The position numbers and the translations under genes are program-made. From Longimicrobiales bacterium (GTDB lineage: Bacteria; Gemmatimonadota; Gemmatimonadetes; Longimicrobiales; Gaopeijiaceae), in contig JAQWPM010000012.1 of assembly GCA_029245345.1 (NCBI GenBank), forward strand, positions 372,001-436,000: DNA of 64,000 bases, given 5' to 3'. This document shows, one piece after another, positions 51,521 through 59,824 of this stretch (the first letter of the stretch is position 1; each line of letters begins with the position of its first letter). A model generated the notes under the pieces. That model did not search any database. It was not told where the DNA came from and saw only the letters and a list, made by a program, of their open reading frames with translations.

Positions 51521-53158
51521 CTAGCGGTTGGGCGGCCCCACCTGCCACGGCACGAGCGGTGACCTGAAGAAATTGAGGCCTAACGCAGTCCATCTCGCGG
51601 ACTGTGCGCCGAGTCTCAGACGGTACTCGTCCCACTCGATCGCAGATTCAGCCGACCAACCCAACTCCGCTACCCCCGCGAGGCGGGGGAACGCCATGTA
51701 CTCGAAATCCCTGAGGTTCGTGACCGTCTCGGACCAGAGCGGGGCCTCGATCCCTAAAACCCCGTCAGATGGGAGCGAGGGAAAGAGCTCGGTGACACGC
51801 CAGTCATAGGCGTCGCGCACGTTCGGGATACCGGCCCACGTAAGTCCGAGCGCAGTCGACGAATCGTACTTGAGATCAAGGTAGACGCGATTCGACGGTG
51901 ACAGAATGACGCCCGCGCCAGCCTCCACTGCGGCAAGAATCCCGGCCTCGAAAGCCGCAGATCGCCCTTCCGCAGCGGAGTCCCGTTCTACTCCCGGATA
52001 GGGCCAACTCGGCCTCCATAGTTGCACAGCGGAGCCTGCGACCAGGTCCGCGAGGGCGACTTCGTCCCAGCCGACCATCTTCTTCCCGTACGAGCCGACG
52101 ATACCCTGCACTCGGTTGATGAACGCAGCGTACTCGTCCTCGGTCAGTCGCTGGACTTCATCTCCGCCCACGTGGAAGTACTCTCCGGGCGTACGTGCGC
52201 TGATCTCGCGGATCACATCGTCGAGGAAGTCATACGTGGACTCGCGGTCCACGCAGACGGTGCTGAAGCCGACCGCGGTGCCGATGAACAACTCCGGAGC
52301 GACACCATCACAGTTCAGTTCAGCATACGACGCCAGCGCAGCGTTCGTGTGGCCGGGCATATCGATCTCGGGAACGACCATGACGAAGCGGTCCACGGCA
52401 TAGCGAACGATCTCTTCGTACTGCTCAATGGTGTAAAAGCCACCGGCCCCTCCCCCGACCTCGGTCTGGCCACCATACTCGGTGAGCCTCGGCCAGCCGG
52501 GAATCTCGACGCGCCATCCCTGGTCGTCAGACAGGTGGAGGTGGAGTCGATTCACCTTGTAGAGTGCAGCCAAGTCGATGAAACGCTTTACGTCGTCCGC
52601 ATCAAGGAAGTGTCTCGCGACGTCGAGCATAAGCCCGCGCCACACGAACCGTGGAGCGTCGGAGATCTCAACACCGGGAACCCACAGAGGCTGTGGGAAC
52701 GCGCCCGCATATTCCACGAGAGGGGGCAGCAGGTGTCGTAGCGTCTGCACGCCGTAGAAGAGCCCGGCGGCCTCCGGTGCCCGGACCGTCACGTTCCCAG
52801 CGGTTACCGACAACTCGTAGCCCTCGGCGCCCAATTCCTGGTCAGCATCGGTACGGGTCAGGCGGATCGACCCGGAGGCTCCGACCGCAGAAGACGTGTC
52901 CGCGACCACCGCCGGACGTGTGTCGGGATTGTTTCCGATGAGGTCGGCTAGGAAGTGTCCAATCGCCTGACCGTCTTGATCGCCCGCATCGAAAACCACC
53001 AACGTCGACTCTGACACCAGGAACGTGTCGGCGGGCGTCCATGCCAAAGCGGTCGGCAGCGGAATGATCGAATGCGGCGCCTCAGCCGGGGCTTCGTCAC
53101 AACCCGTAGTAAGGACCGTGGCCAGGCCAAGAACCAAGAACGAAAGGAGAAGTCGCAT
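51521..53158 (-). CDS. Beta-N-acetylhexosaminidase, GH20 (lipoprotein)
   Basis: Start ATG 53156-53158 (MHS at 53167 also possible) gives 545 residues. The lipobox is VLTTGC, so it is lipid-anchored. A GH20b domain (about 30-150) precedes the catalytic barrel. Visible signatures are RGLMLDVARHFLDADDVKRF, NRLHLHLSDDQGWRVEIPGW, PEIDMPGHTNAAL and the catalytic Asp-Glu pair in HVGGDEVQRL. It removes terminal GlcNAc/GalNAc from chitin, peptidoglycan or glycans by substrate-assisted catalysis. It is divergent from a sulfatase gene, consistent with breakdown of sulfated or amino-sugar polymers. Confidence 0.93.
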   Translation of the reverse strand: MRLLLSFLVLGLATVLTTGCDEAPAEAPHSIIPLPTALAWTPADTFLVSESTLVVFDAGDQDGQAIGHFLADLIGNNPDTRPAVVADTSSAVGASGSIRLTRTDADQELGAEGYELSVTAGNVTVRAPEAAGLFYGVQTLRHLLPPLVEYAGAFPQPLWVPGVEISDAPRFVWRGLMLDVARHFLDADDVKRFIDLAALYKVNRLHLHLSDDQGWRVEIPGWPRLTEYGGQTEVGGGAGGFYTIEQYEEIVRYAVDRFVMVVPEIDMPGHTNAALASYAELNCDGVAPELFIGTAVGFSTVCVDRESTYDFLDDVIREISARTPGEYFHVGGDEVQRLTEDEYAAFINRVQGIVGSYGKKMVGWDEVALADLVAGSAVQLWRPSWPYPGVERDSAAEGRSAAFEAGILAAVEAGAGVILSPSNRVYLDLKYDSSTALGLTWAGIPNVRDAYDWRVTELFPSLPSDGVLGIEAPLWSETVTNLRDFEYMAFPRLAGVAELGWSAESAIEWDEYRLRLGAQSARWTALGLNFFRSPLVPWQVGPPNR

Positions 53159-53367
53159 GGAGTGCATCAAGAAGATGGGCCTGGGTGGTTTGATGTGACG
53201 AATCCGAACTGCGTCACAGGGCGGCCCGCACCATGACCCCCACGCCCGACCTTGGCAAGCCGACTCACAGCCCCAGAAGGAGCCCCGTAGATGTCGAGCG
53301 ACCGCACGGCCGCATATGATGTCTCGCGGCCACTCCAAACCGCCCAGCCTGCATCGAAGGGAAGGAA

Positions 53368-54810
53368 ATGAGTCCAGCAGCGACAATCGCAACGACCTGT
53401 CTGATAGCGCTCGGCACCTGCTCGTGCACACCCGCGGATCCCCCGCCCCTCAACGTCGTCCTTATCGTCATCGACGATCTGGGCTGGATGGACAGTGGCA
53501 CCTACGGAAGCACGTTCTACGAAACCCCCAACATCGACCGGCTCGCATCAGAAGGCGTGCGCTTCACGGACTTCTACACGGCCAGTTCAGTGTGCTCGCC
53601 CACGCGTGCCAGCCTAATGACGGGCAAACACCCCGCCCGACTGGACCTGACAAATTGGATCGGCGGCGAACAGAGCGGCCTCCTCGACCAAGCCGAGTAC
53701 ATCCGGGAACTGCCGCTCTCTGAGGTCACCGTAGGCGAGGCATTCCAAGCCGCCGGATACCAGACCGGCTACGTCGGGAAGTGGCATCTAGGAGGCGCTG
53801 AGTTCCTCCCAGATGCGCAGGGCTTCGATTACATGTTCGCGGTCAACGAAGCCGGCCAGCCTGGCGCGTACTTTCCGCCCTACGAGAATCCGAATTACGC
53901 CGTCACGAACGTGCCGGACCTCGACGGCGACCCCGAGGGCACGTACCTGACGGATCGCCTCACCGACGTGACGATCGACTTCCTCACCGAGCACCAGGAA
54001 GAACCGTTCTTCTTCGTTCTTTCGCACTACGCGGTGCACACCCCGCTTCAGGCGAAGCCTGAGGTGACCGCACGATACGCGGACAAGGCCGAAGACCTGG
54101 GACCCGTCACCGAGGCCGATTACGAGGCGGAACGGGAAGCGGAGACGAAACTCCGCCAAGACCACCCCACCTATGCCGCCATGATCGAGAGCACCGACCA
54201 GAGCGTGGGCCGCATCCTGGATGCGCTCGATGACCTCGAATTGTGGGAACGCACGATCGTGATGTTCGTGTCCGACAACGGCGGACTCTCGACGCTCATG
54301 CGAAGGAGTCCCACCCAGGCGACTTCAAATTTGCCCCTGCGCGCCGGAAAAGGCTGGCTCTACGAAGGTGGTATTCGAGCGCCTCTCATCGTCCGAACTC
54401 CAGGGGTGCCCGCTGGAGGCCTCGTGTCCGACCATCCGGCGTCGAGCACCGACTTGTACCCAACGTTGCTGGCGTTGGCCGGCCTGCCGGCCCGACCGGA
54501 ACAACATGTCGACGGGGTCAGCCTTGCCGCCGCCCTGACCGCTGGGGAAGCAGCCCGCGACACCCTCTACTGGCACTTCCCGCACTACCACGGCTCCGGA
54601 AATCGTCCAGGCGGCGCGATACGTGCGGGTAATTTCAAACTCGTGGAGTGGTTCGAGGACGGCAGCGTAGAACTCTACGACCTAGCGACAGATCTCAGCG
54701 AAGACCACGACTTGGCCACTGAACGCCCAGAAGACACGCAGCGACTGCAGGACCGGCTCCACGCCTGGCGCGCCAAAGTCGGCGCGAACATGCCTACCGC
54801 GCGGAACTAG
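53368..54810 (+). CDS. Type I sulfatase (formylglycine-dependent), lipoprotein
   Basis: The ATG at 53368 follows AAGGAA; 480 residues with a lipobox-like GTCSC. Metal aspartates D36/D37 are in LIVIDDLGWMDSG. The sulfatase signature SVCSPTRASLMTGKHP has C76 as the residue to be oxidised to formylglycine, followed by GYVGKWHLGG. The late metal site is MFVSDNGG. The substrate is unknown; closely related S1 enzymes act on sulfated polysaccharides. Beside the divergent GH20 enzyme it forms a small glycan-degradation pair. No anaerobic or aerobic maturase is seen in the window. Confidence 0.93.
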   Translation: MSPAATIATTCLIALGTCSCTPADPPPLNVVLIVIDDLGWMDSGTYGSTFYETPNIDRLASEGVRFTDFYTASSVCSPTRASLMTGKHPARLDLTNWIGGEQSGLLDQAEYIRELPLSEVTVGEAFQAAGYQTGYVGKWHLGGAEFLPDAQGFDYMFAVNEAGQPGAYFPPYENPNYAVTNVPDLDGDPEGTYLTDRLTDVTIDFLTEHQEEPFFFVLSHYAVHTPLQAKPEVTARYADKAEDLGPVTEADYEAEREAETKLRQDHPTYAAMIESTDQSVGRILDALDDLELWERTIVMFVSDNGGLSTLMRRSPTQATSNLPLRAGKGWLYEGGIRAPLIVRTPGVPAGGLVSDHPASSTDLYPTLLALAGLPARPEQHVDGVSLAAALTAGEAARDTLYWHFPHYHGSGNRPGGAIRAGNFKLVEWFEDGSVELYDLATDLSEDHDLATERPEDTQRLQDRLHAWRAKVGANMPTARN

Positions 54811-55331
54811 CCTTCCGCCGACTCCGATGACTCGGCCCGCACGGCCATGATGCGCTCAGCGGGACCGGGATAACCCATCGCCTTTCTTTGTGCGCCGATC
54901 ATGCCCATGTGGTAGCCCTCGTGCCAGGCAAAGAAAACAACCTGATCCCGCTTGGTCTGCTCCGCGTGCCAGCCCTCCTCGAGAACGGTGTCGAGCACCT
55001 CTTCGCTCAGCTCTGAGAGAGCACCAATGAACTCGGCATCGATTGCGTCCCACTGCTCTCGAAGTTCGCCGAGCGGGGGATAGTCGGCCCCGTCCGTGGC
55101 CGCACCCTTCCCAAATGCCTCCTCATACGGGTTGTCGCGCTCAATCCCCAAGAGATTCAGCACCCAAATCCGCGAGTGCATCAGATGACCGATTGCCCAA
55201 GCGATGGACGGTCCGGAGTCCCCACGAGATCGCTTGCGTGCGTCGTCGTCCGTGAGGTCACCCAAGACGAACGGAATCATGAAGTTGCTCGTGGCGAATA
55301 AGCCGCTAAGGCTCTTGATACTTCCAGACAT
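54807..55331 (-). CDS. DinB/YfiT-like four-helix metalloprotein
   Basis: Start ATG 55329-55331 (MSGSIKSL) gives 174 residues. The DinB-type histidine triad is in IAWAIGHLMHSR and FFAWHEGYHMGMIGAQRK. The four-helix bundle binds a divalent metal. Relatives include thiol-transferases (bacillithiol, mycothiol) and damage-inducible proteins. Converges with the sulfatase gene (four-base overlap). Confidence 0.8.
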   Translation of the reverse strand: MSGSIKSLSGLFATSNFMIPFVLGDLTDDDARKRSRGDSGPSIAWAIGHLMHSRIWVLNLLGIERDNPYEEAFGKGAATDGADYPPLGELREQWDAIDAEFIGALSELSEEVLDTVLEEGWHAEQTKRDQVVFFAWHEGYHMGMIGAQRKAMGYPGPAERIMAVRAESSESAEG

Positions 55332-55360
55332 GTTCGCTCCTAAGTCCATGGCGTGTGACG

Positions 55361-55400
55361 GAAATAGAAACGGGCCCCAGGGCGACTACCCCGGGGCCCG
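55361..55400 (-). terminator. Rho-independent terminator after POT transporter gene
   Basis: CGGGCCCC (55371-55378) pairs with GGGGCCCG (55393-55400) around a 14-base loop. On the minus strand the stem is followed by TTTCTATTTC (55370-55361). It lies 20 bases after the transporter stop. Confidence 0.85.
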
Positions 55401-55421
55401 CTCCATCTATTCAGTTCTGCG

Positions 55422-56960
55422 CTACCGCAGGTTCCCCATCAGCTTCCTGACCTGAGGTGCCGCAATGAGCGCGACGATCCCAGCAGAGCCGATGATCATG
55501 GCCACAGTCCGGAAGAGCGCAGCCGCTTCGAGATCGACCAGCGAACCACCGATCAGCCCAGCGAAGAGGTTGCCTAGAGCCGCGCCGACGAACCAGATAC
55601 CCATCATCTGACCGACCCGGTTCACCGGAGACAGCTTCGTAATCGCCGACAGTCCGATTGGCGAGATGCATAGCTCACCCACCGTGTGCAGGAAGTACGT
55701 CACGACGAGCCAAGCCGGGCTCACGAGGTTGTCTGGCGATGCGTTCGCAGCACCCCAGGCCAACACGAAGAAGCCCATGGCCAGGCCCAGAAGTCCCATT
55801 CCAGCCTTCAATGGAATGGACGGGTTCTTCTGTATCTTCTCGAGCGCGATCCAAAGACTGCCGAACAGGGGCGCGAGAATGATGATGAACATCGCGTTCA
55901 CGGACTGTAGGAACGAAGCCGGCATGAGCCAGCCCATGATGTTCCGATCCGTGAGATCTCGGGCGAAGATGTTGAGCGAGGTTCCGGCTTGTTCGAAGCC
56001 CGACCAGAAGATCGCGATGAGAATAAAGAGCCAGAAAATGACCCCCATCTTCTTGTTCTCTTCGACCGTGTGCCCCCCAGCCGTCCACACGTAGACGAAG
56101 TAGCCTGCCACCAAGATCAGCACGCTGTATCCCAGATATTGTGCGATCTGGGTCAGAGAGAGCGGAATCGTCCCGTTCGACACCAAGAAGGCGAACCCGG
56201 CAATTCCAGCGACGACGCTGAAGAAGGTCATGAAGAATTTCTTCTCACGAGCCTTGATCACCTCAGGTGCATCAGTCGATTTAAGCAGACCCGCATCCCC
56301 GAGATATCCCGCGCCCATCCGATACTGAATCAGCCCGAGCACCATACCGACTCCGGCGGCTCCGAAGCCCCAGTGCCAGTGGTAGCCCTCACCGAGGAAT
56401 CCAGTCACGAGCGGTCCGAAGAAGGCGCCGAGGTTGATGCCCATATAGAAGACGGAGAAGCCGGCGTCACGCCTCGCCCCTCCCTCCGGATACAACTCAC
56501 CGACCACCGTGCTGACGTTCGGCTTGAGTAGGCCCGTCCCGATGATGATGAAGACTAGGCCCAGGAAGAACATCCTCGTGTTCGGTACGGCCATCGTGAA
56601 GTGACCGAGGGCGATGATCCAACCACCGACCCAGACCGCCTTTCTTTGGCCCCAGAGGTTGTCAGCGACCCACCCGCCGGGCAGCGCCAAGATGTACACG
56701 AGCGCGGTATACATGCCGTAGATGGCACCCGCCGTCGCGACGTCTAGGCCCAATCCACCATTCTCGATGATCGAGCCGTCACCCTTCGTGATGACGTTGG
56801 TGGTCGCGGCCGTCATGAAGAGCGTCAGGAGCGCGCGCATACCGTAGTACGAGAAGCGCTCCCACATCTCCGTGAAGAAGAGCGTCGCCAGGCCCCGAGG
56901 GTGCCCGAAGAAGGTCCCCTCAGAAGGCTGTGATCCCATTGTCGCCGATTCGGTGCTCAA
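55422..56960 (-). CDS. POT/PTR-family proton-coupled peptide transporter
   Basis: The 512-residue MFS-type protein starts at TTG 56958-56960, with GGAG six bases upstream; ATG 56939 is the alternative. The family signature is MWERFSYYGMRALLTLFM (ExxERFxYY). About 14 helices follow, including FYMGINLGAFFGPLVTGFLG and the late ELCISPIGLSAITKLSP motif. It imports di- and tripeptides with protons. This agrees with the many secreted peptidases in the region. Monocistronic with its own terminator. Confidence 0.93.
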   Translation of the reverse strand: MSTESATMGSQPSEGTFFGHPRGLATLFFTEMWERFSYYGMRALLTLFMTAATTNVITKGDGSIIENGGLGLDVATAGAIYGMYTALVYILALPGGWVADNLWGQRKAVWVGGWIIALGHFTMAVPNTRMFFLGLVFIIIGTGLLKPNVSTVVGELYPEGGARRDAGFSVFYMGINLGAFFGPLVTGFLGEGYHWHWGFGAAGVGMVLGLIQYRMGAGYLGDAGLLKSTDAPEVIKAREKKFFMTFFSVVAGIAGFAFLVSNGTIPLSLTQIAQYLGYSVLILVAGYFVYVWTAGGHTVEENKKMGVIFWLFILIAIFWSGFEQAGTSLNIFARDLTDRNIMGWLMPASFLQSVNAMFIIILAPLFGSLWIALEKIQKNPSIPLKAGMGLLGLAMGFFVLAWGAANASPDNLVSPAWLVVTYFLHTVGELCISPIGLSAITKLSPVNRVGQMMGIWFVGAALGNLFAGLIGGSLVDLEAAALFRTVAMIIGSAGIVALIAAPQVRKLMGNLR

Positions 56961-57184
56961 ATTCGTCTCCGATTTGGATGACTCTCGAGTGACGTCACGG
57001 GTCTACGCCACTTCGAGGGGCCTGATTTCATTGAATATTGGCGCGTAACCTAAGCCGGGGGCACACACCCACGCCATTCGCGAACCAGCCGACCTCACTA
57101 CGTAGAATCTCGTAATAGTTCTGATTGTGCATGGGCCCACCCTAATATGCGACTGTCACTCCCGCCCACTACCGCACAGAAACC

Positions 57185-57457
57185 ATGAATCGCAGACACG
57201 TCCTCGGACTTACGACACTGCTGGTGTTCGCTGCCGCTTGTCAGGACATCGACCAAGCGGTCGGCCCCACCGATGTCGCCCCGGGTCCATCCCTGAGCGT
57301 ACAGCAGCAGAACGATCGGGTCGCGCCTGGTCGAATCCTCGTACGTCTCGCGGACGGCGCCGACGTGACTCTGACCGTGGGCGACGGAACTGGCTCGCAC
57401 AGCGTCACCGACACCGTCAGTTGCAGGGTCCGTGGCAAGAGGGCCAGGTGTAAATAG
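57185..57457 (+). pseudogene. Collapsed S8 protease-like lipoprotein (90 residues)
   Basis: The ATG at 57185 starts a lipoprotein leader (TTLLVFAAAC) followed by VAPGRILVRLADGADV, the usual beginning of the propeptide of gemmatimonadal S8 serine proteases. It then passes straight to VTLTVGDGTGSHSVTDTVSC and RVRGKRARCK, a PKD-like strand ending typical of the extreme C-terminus of such secreted proteins. The protease domain is absent. The frame, stop and downstream terminator are intact, so a short lipoprotein may still be made. Confidence 0.5.
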
Positions 57458-57497
57458 GACACTCTCGGCACAAAGAGGCCCCGGCCTCCGTAGGGAT

Positions 57498-57538
57498 CGA
57501 GGACCCGACTGGACTGTCAGTCGGGTCCTCGTTTCATT
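57498..57538 (+). terminator. Strong rho-independent terminator
   Basis: CGAGGACCCGACTG (57498-57511) pairs perfectly with its complement at 57518-57531 (14 base pairs, 6-base loop), followed by TTTCATT. It ends transcription of the 90-residue lipoprotein ORF, 40 bases after the stop. Confidence 0.9.
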
Positions 57539-57575
57539 AGGCGAGTATCCGAAGTCACCGCAAAGAGAGGCCACT

Positions 57576-57752
57576 ATGACGGCCGTAATCGAGTACTTGC
57601 TCGCCAACCCACTCTTCCTCATCCCGATCCTGCTACTGGTAGCGATGATGGTGTGGGCCATCCTCAAGAAGCTGCTCAAGATGGCCGCGGTTGTCGTGAT
57701 CGCGGGTGTTCTCTACGTGCTGCTCGTCGAGTACTTCGGAACAGGGCTCTAA
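57576..57752 (+). CDS. Small two-helix membrane protein (58 residues)
   Basis: Not recognised. ATG 57576, preceded by AGAGAGG, encodes 58 residues with two hydrophobic helices (LFLIPILLLVAMMVWAILK and MAAVVVIAGVLYVLLVEYF) linked by a short basic KKLLK turn. It is a hairpin-type small membrane protein. The good ribosome-binding site and the terminator just upstream support an independent gene. Confidence 0.6.
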   Translation: MTAVIEYLLANPLFLIPILLLVAMMVWAILKKLLKMAAVVVIAGVLYVLLVEYFGTGL

Positions 57753-57762
57753 GCGAACACCA

Positions 57763-58623
57763 CTAGAACGCGAGCACGCGGGTGACGTTGAAGCCTACAC
57801 GCCACTCGTCCGGCGTAAAGTCGAACGGAGTGCCGCCCAGGAACTGAGTCGGGTTCATGCGCGGCTGGTTCGTGAGCAGAAGCTTGAAGAAGTGCCCCCC
57901 TGTTTCCAACTCGATGCCGAACGTGCCGGAGTCGAACTCCAGGTCCGCGCGCCGAGCACTCTTGATCCACTCCGCGAAGAGACTGGTGTGCTGGGACAGA
58001 TAGATCTGGCCATGGCCCCCAATGAGGAGAAGCGACTCAGACGTCGCGTCGTCGATCACCGGGTTGTGCAGGAGCGTCGGCACGAGGCCGATGGCCACAT
58101 TGCTCCCAAAGGCCACGTTCAGCATGAGCTGCCCATATGCCTGCGACTCGTTGTCGTCCGCGGGCACTGAGGTCTGAGTGTTCCAGGCCACGCCACCCAT
58201 CGCCCCGACCATGAACGACGTGGTGCCGGAGCGGCGGTCCCACAGACGCACCTTGGCGTTGAGCTCGAGGTTGTCGTCCAGGTTGGAGCGCAGAAGGCCG
58301 AACATCACCCGATCTGTCGCCGCCACGGCCAGTCCGAAGCGGTTGTACACCGGTCCATCGAAACCCCACAGCGCATCGGCTCCATCGGACACAGCGGGCA
58401 AGAACCGATGCGAGATCTCGAAGAGTACCTCGCCCTTGGCCAAGGTCTCCGCCGTCGGCAGGTTCGCAGCCTGCGTGGAGTGAAATACCGTCACCGGAAT
58501 CTCGGTGGCTTGCTCGCGTCGTTCAAAACGCTCCGGTCGCTCCTGCGCTGCCCCAATCGCGGGTAGGAACACAACCGAGAGAACTCCGACCCACGCCGCA
58601 CGACTCAAAGGCATTCTCACCAC
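57763..58623 (-). CDS. DUF5777 family beta-barrel protein
   Basis: The 286-residue exported protein (signal ending GAAQE) has alternating beta-strand composition. It carries family-typical segments EVLFEISHRFLPAV, LWGFDGPVYNRFGLAVAATD, ELNAKVRLWDR and a C-terminal VGFNVTRVLAF ending in Phe, all suggesting an outer-membrane barrel. Function unknown. It is the third gene of a minus-strand unit with YceI and a c-type cytochrome, a constellation seen in Bacteroidota and relatives. Confidence 0.75.
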   Translation of the reverse strand: MVRMPLSRAAWVGVLSVVFLPAIGAAQERPERFERREQATEIPVTVFHSTQAANLPTAETLAKGEVLFEISHRFLPAVSDGADALWGFDGPVYNRFGLAVAATDRVMFGLLRSNLDDNLELNAKVRLWDRRSGTTSFMVGAMGGVAWNTQTSVPADDNESQAYGQLMLNVAFGSNVAIGLVPTLLHNPVIDDATSESLLLIGGHGQIYLSQHTSLFAEWIKSARRADLEFDSGTFGIELETGGHFFKLLLTNQPRMNPTQFLGGTPFDFTPDEWRVGFNVTRVLAF

Positions 58624-59237
58624 TAACCCTCCACGGGCTCGATATAGAAGTCGAGCGTGAGTTGGACTTCGTTGTTCAGCTTAAGGAACATCACACTCGG
58701 AATCTCGATGTCGTGATCTGAGAGCAGCACCTCGAACTCACATTGGACCCGGTATCCTGCTCCGTCGGGTGACACGTCACACGTCATGGCCTGGTCCCGT
58801 TCGACACCGTGCACCCCAAACGTGCCCTGCGACGTGATTCGGAACGCGCCGTCGTTCAACGGTGCGGCCCGGGCGATTCGCCCCCCGAACGCCGCGTACG
58901 GAAACTCCTCAACCTCGAGGTAGTTGTCGCGCATGTGACGATTCCGGAGACCAATCCCAGTGTCTATGCTGGCCAGATCTACTTCGAAGTAGAACTCGGT
59001 GTCGTCGCCGCCCGATTCCGACGAAAGCATATCAGTGTTGAGCGCGACAAAGCCGTCGATCCGATCAGTCACACCGTCGAATTCCTCTATCGAGGCGCTC
59101 GAAGTAAACCGCACCAGCCGGTCTGCCTCCAGCTTGATCCGATATTCCTGCTGTGCCGAGACGGGACCCGCCCCGAGCAACGCCCCGAGAAGGAGCGCCC
59201 CCGCTGCGTAGGTCGATCCTGATGGTCTCGGGATCAA
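58623..59237 (-). CDS. YceI-family periplasmic lipid-binding protein
   Basis: The 204-residue exported protein (signal ending GPVSAQQ; probable TTG start) has the YceI lipocalin-like features. These are VRFTSSASIEEFDGVTDRID, the MRDNYLEVEEFPYAAF motif (MR-xx-YLxxxxFP) and TSQGTFGVHGVERDQAMTCD. YceI proteins bind isoprenoids such as polyprenyl quinones. It overlaps the downstream DUF5777 gene by one base. With the cytochrome gene upstream, a redox role is plausible. Confidence 0.85.
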   Translation of the reverse strand: MIPRPSGSTYAAGALLLGALLGAGPVSAQQEYRIKLEADRLVRFTSSASIEEFDGVTDRIDGFVALNTDMLSSESGGDDTEFYFEVDLASIDTGIGLRNRHMRDNYLEVEEFPYAAFGGRIARAAPLNDGAFRITSQGTFGVHGVERDQAMTCDVSPDGAGYRVQCEFEVLLSDHDIEIPSVMFLKLNNEVQLTLDFYIEPVEG

Positions 59238-59246
59238 ACCGCCGGC

Positions 59247-59708
59247 CTAGTTATTGGCAGCACCGCTGTTGATCCAGTTCTTGATGTTCGTGAGATCGAT
59301 GTTGTCGAGCTTACTGCCACCGATCGGCATACGCGCCCCACTCCCAGTCCCCTCAAGTTTCTTCACCAAGTAGCTGTTCACAGCATCGTTCGCTATGACG
59401 TACACGTCACCTACCGACGACTGAACGCCGACAAGCGCGGCGTGGTTTGTCGAGGCGTTACTGCCCAGCGTGAGTCCTCCCGCGCTACCCCCGTGGCAGC
59501 CGGACGCGGTACATCCGATCCGAGTGAATATCTCTTGGATATCCGCGGCGAACGACGGACTATCCTTGATGGTCCGAGTCACAGAGCCGTTTTCATTGTT
59601 GTTGCCGTCCCCATCACCAATCGGGTCGGTGGGGCTCTCGCTTCCGCCGCACGCGCCGAGGAAGGCGGTGACTACGACTAAAAAGAAGACCTGACGAAGA
59701 CGGCCCAC
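59247..59708 (-). CDS. Small c-type cytochrome lipoprotein with CX4CH heme motif
   Basis: GTG 59706-59708, with GGAG seven bases upstream, is preferred over the TTG 59720. The 153-residue product has lipobox AFLGAC, an acidic Asn/Gly-rich linker, and a cytochrome-like domain. There the heme site is IGCTASGCHGG: four residues, not two, between the cysteines. A distal methionine is in GARMPIGGS. This resembles planctomycete-type cytochrome c domains. First gene of the cytochrome-YceI-DUF5777 operon, suggesting membrane-attached electron transfer to or from a quinone-like ligand. Confidence 0.75.
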   Translation of the reverse strand: MGRLRQVFFLVVVTAFLGACGGSESPTDPIGDGDGNNNENGSVTRTIKDSPSFAADIQEIFTRIGCTASGCHGGSAGGLTLGSNASTNHAALVGVQSSVGDVYVIANDAVNSYLVKKLEGTGSGARMPIGGSKLDNIDLTNIKNWINSGAANN

Positions 59709-59824
59709 AGCACGCTCCAATGGATGAGTGATTGTCGAGACGACGAATAAAGATTCGGCACATAACCCCAGCTTTGCCGATCGATTACGAAGAGCTTCAT
59801 CGTATAAGACGAGTCCGCTTCTGA

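Noticed and set aside
53368-54810. Possibility that the sulfatase cysteine codon region or other early stops hide further Sec codons.
   Set aside because: The C-S-P-T-R signature has a normal Cys codon. No other in-frame TGA with downstream family similarity and hairpin was found.
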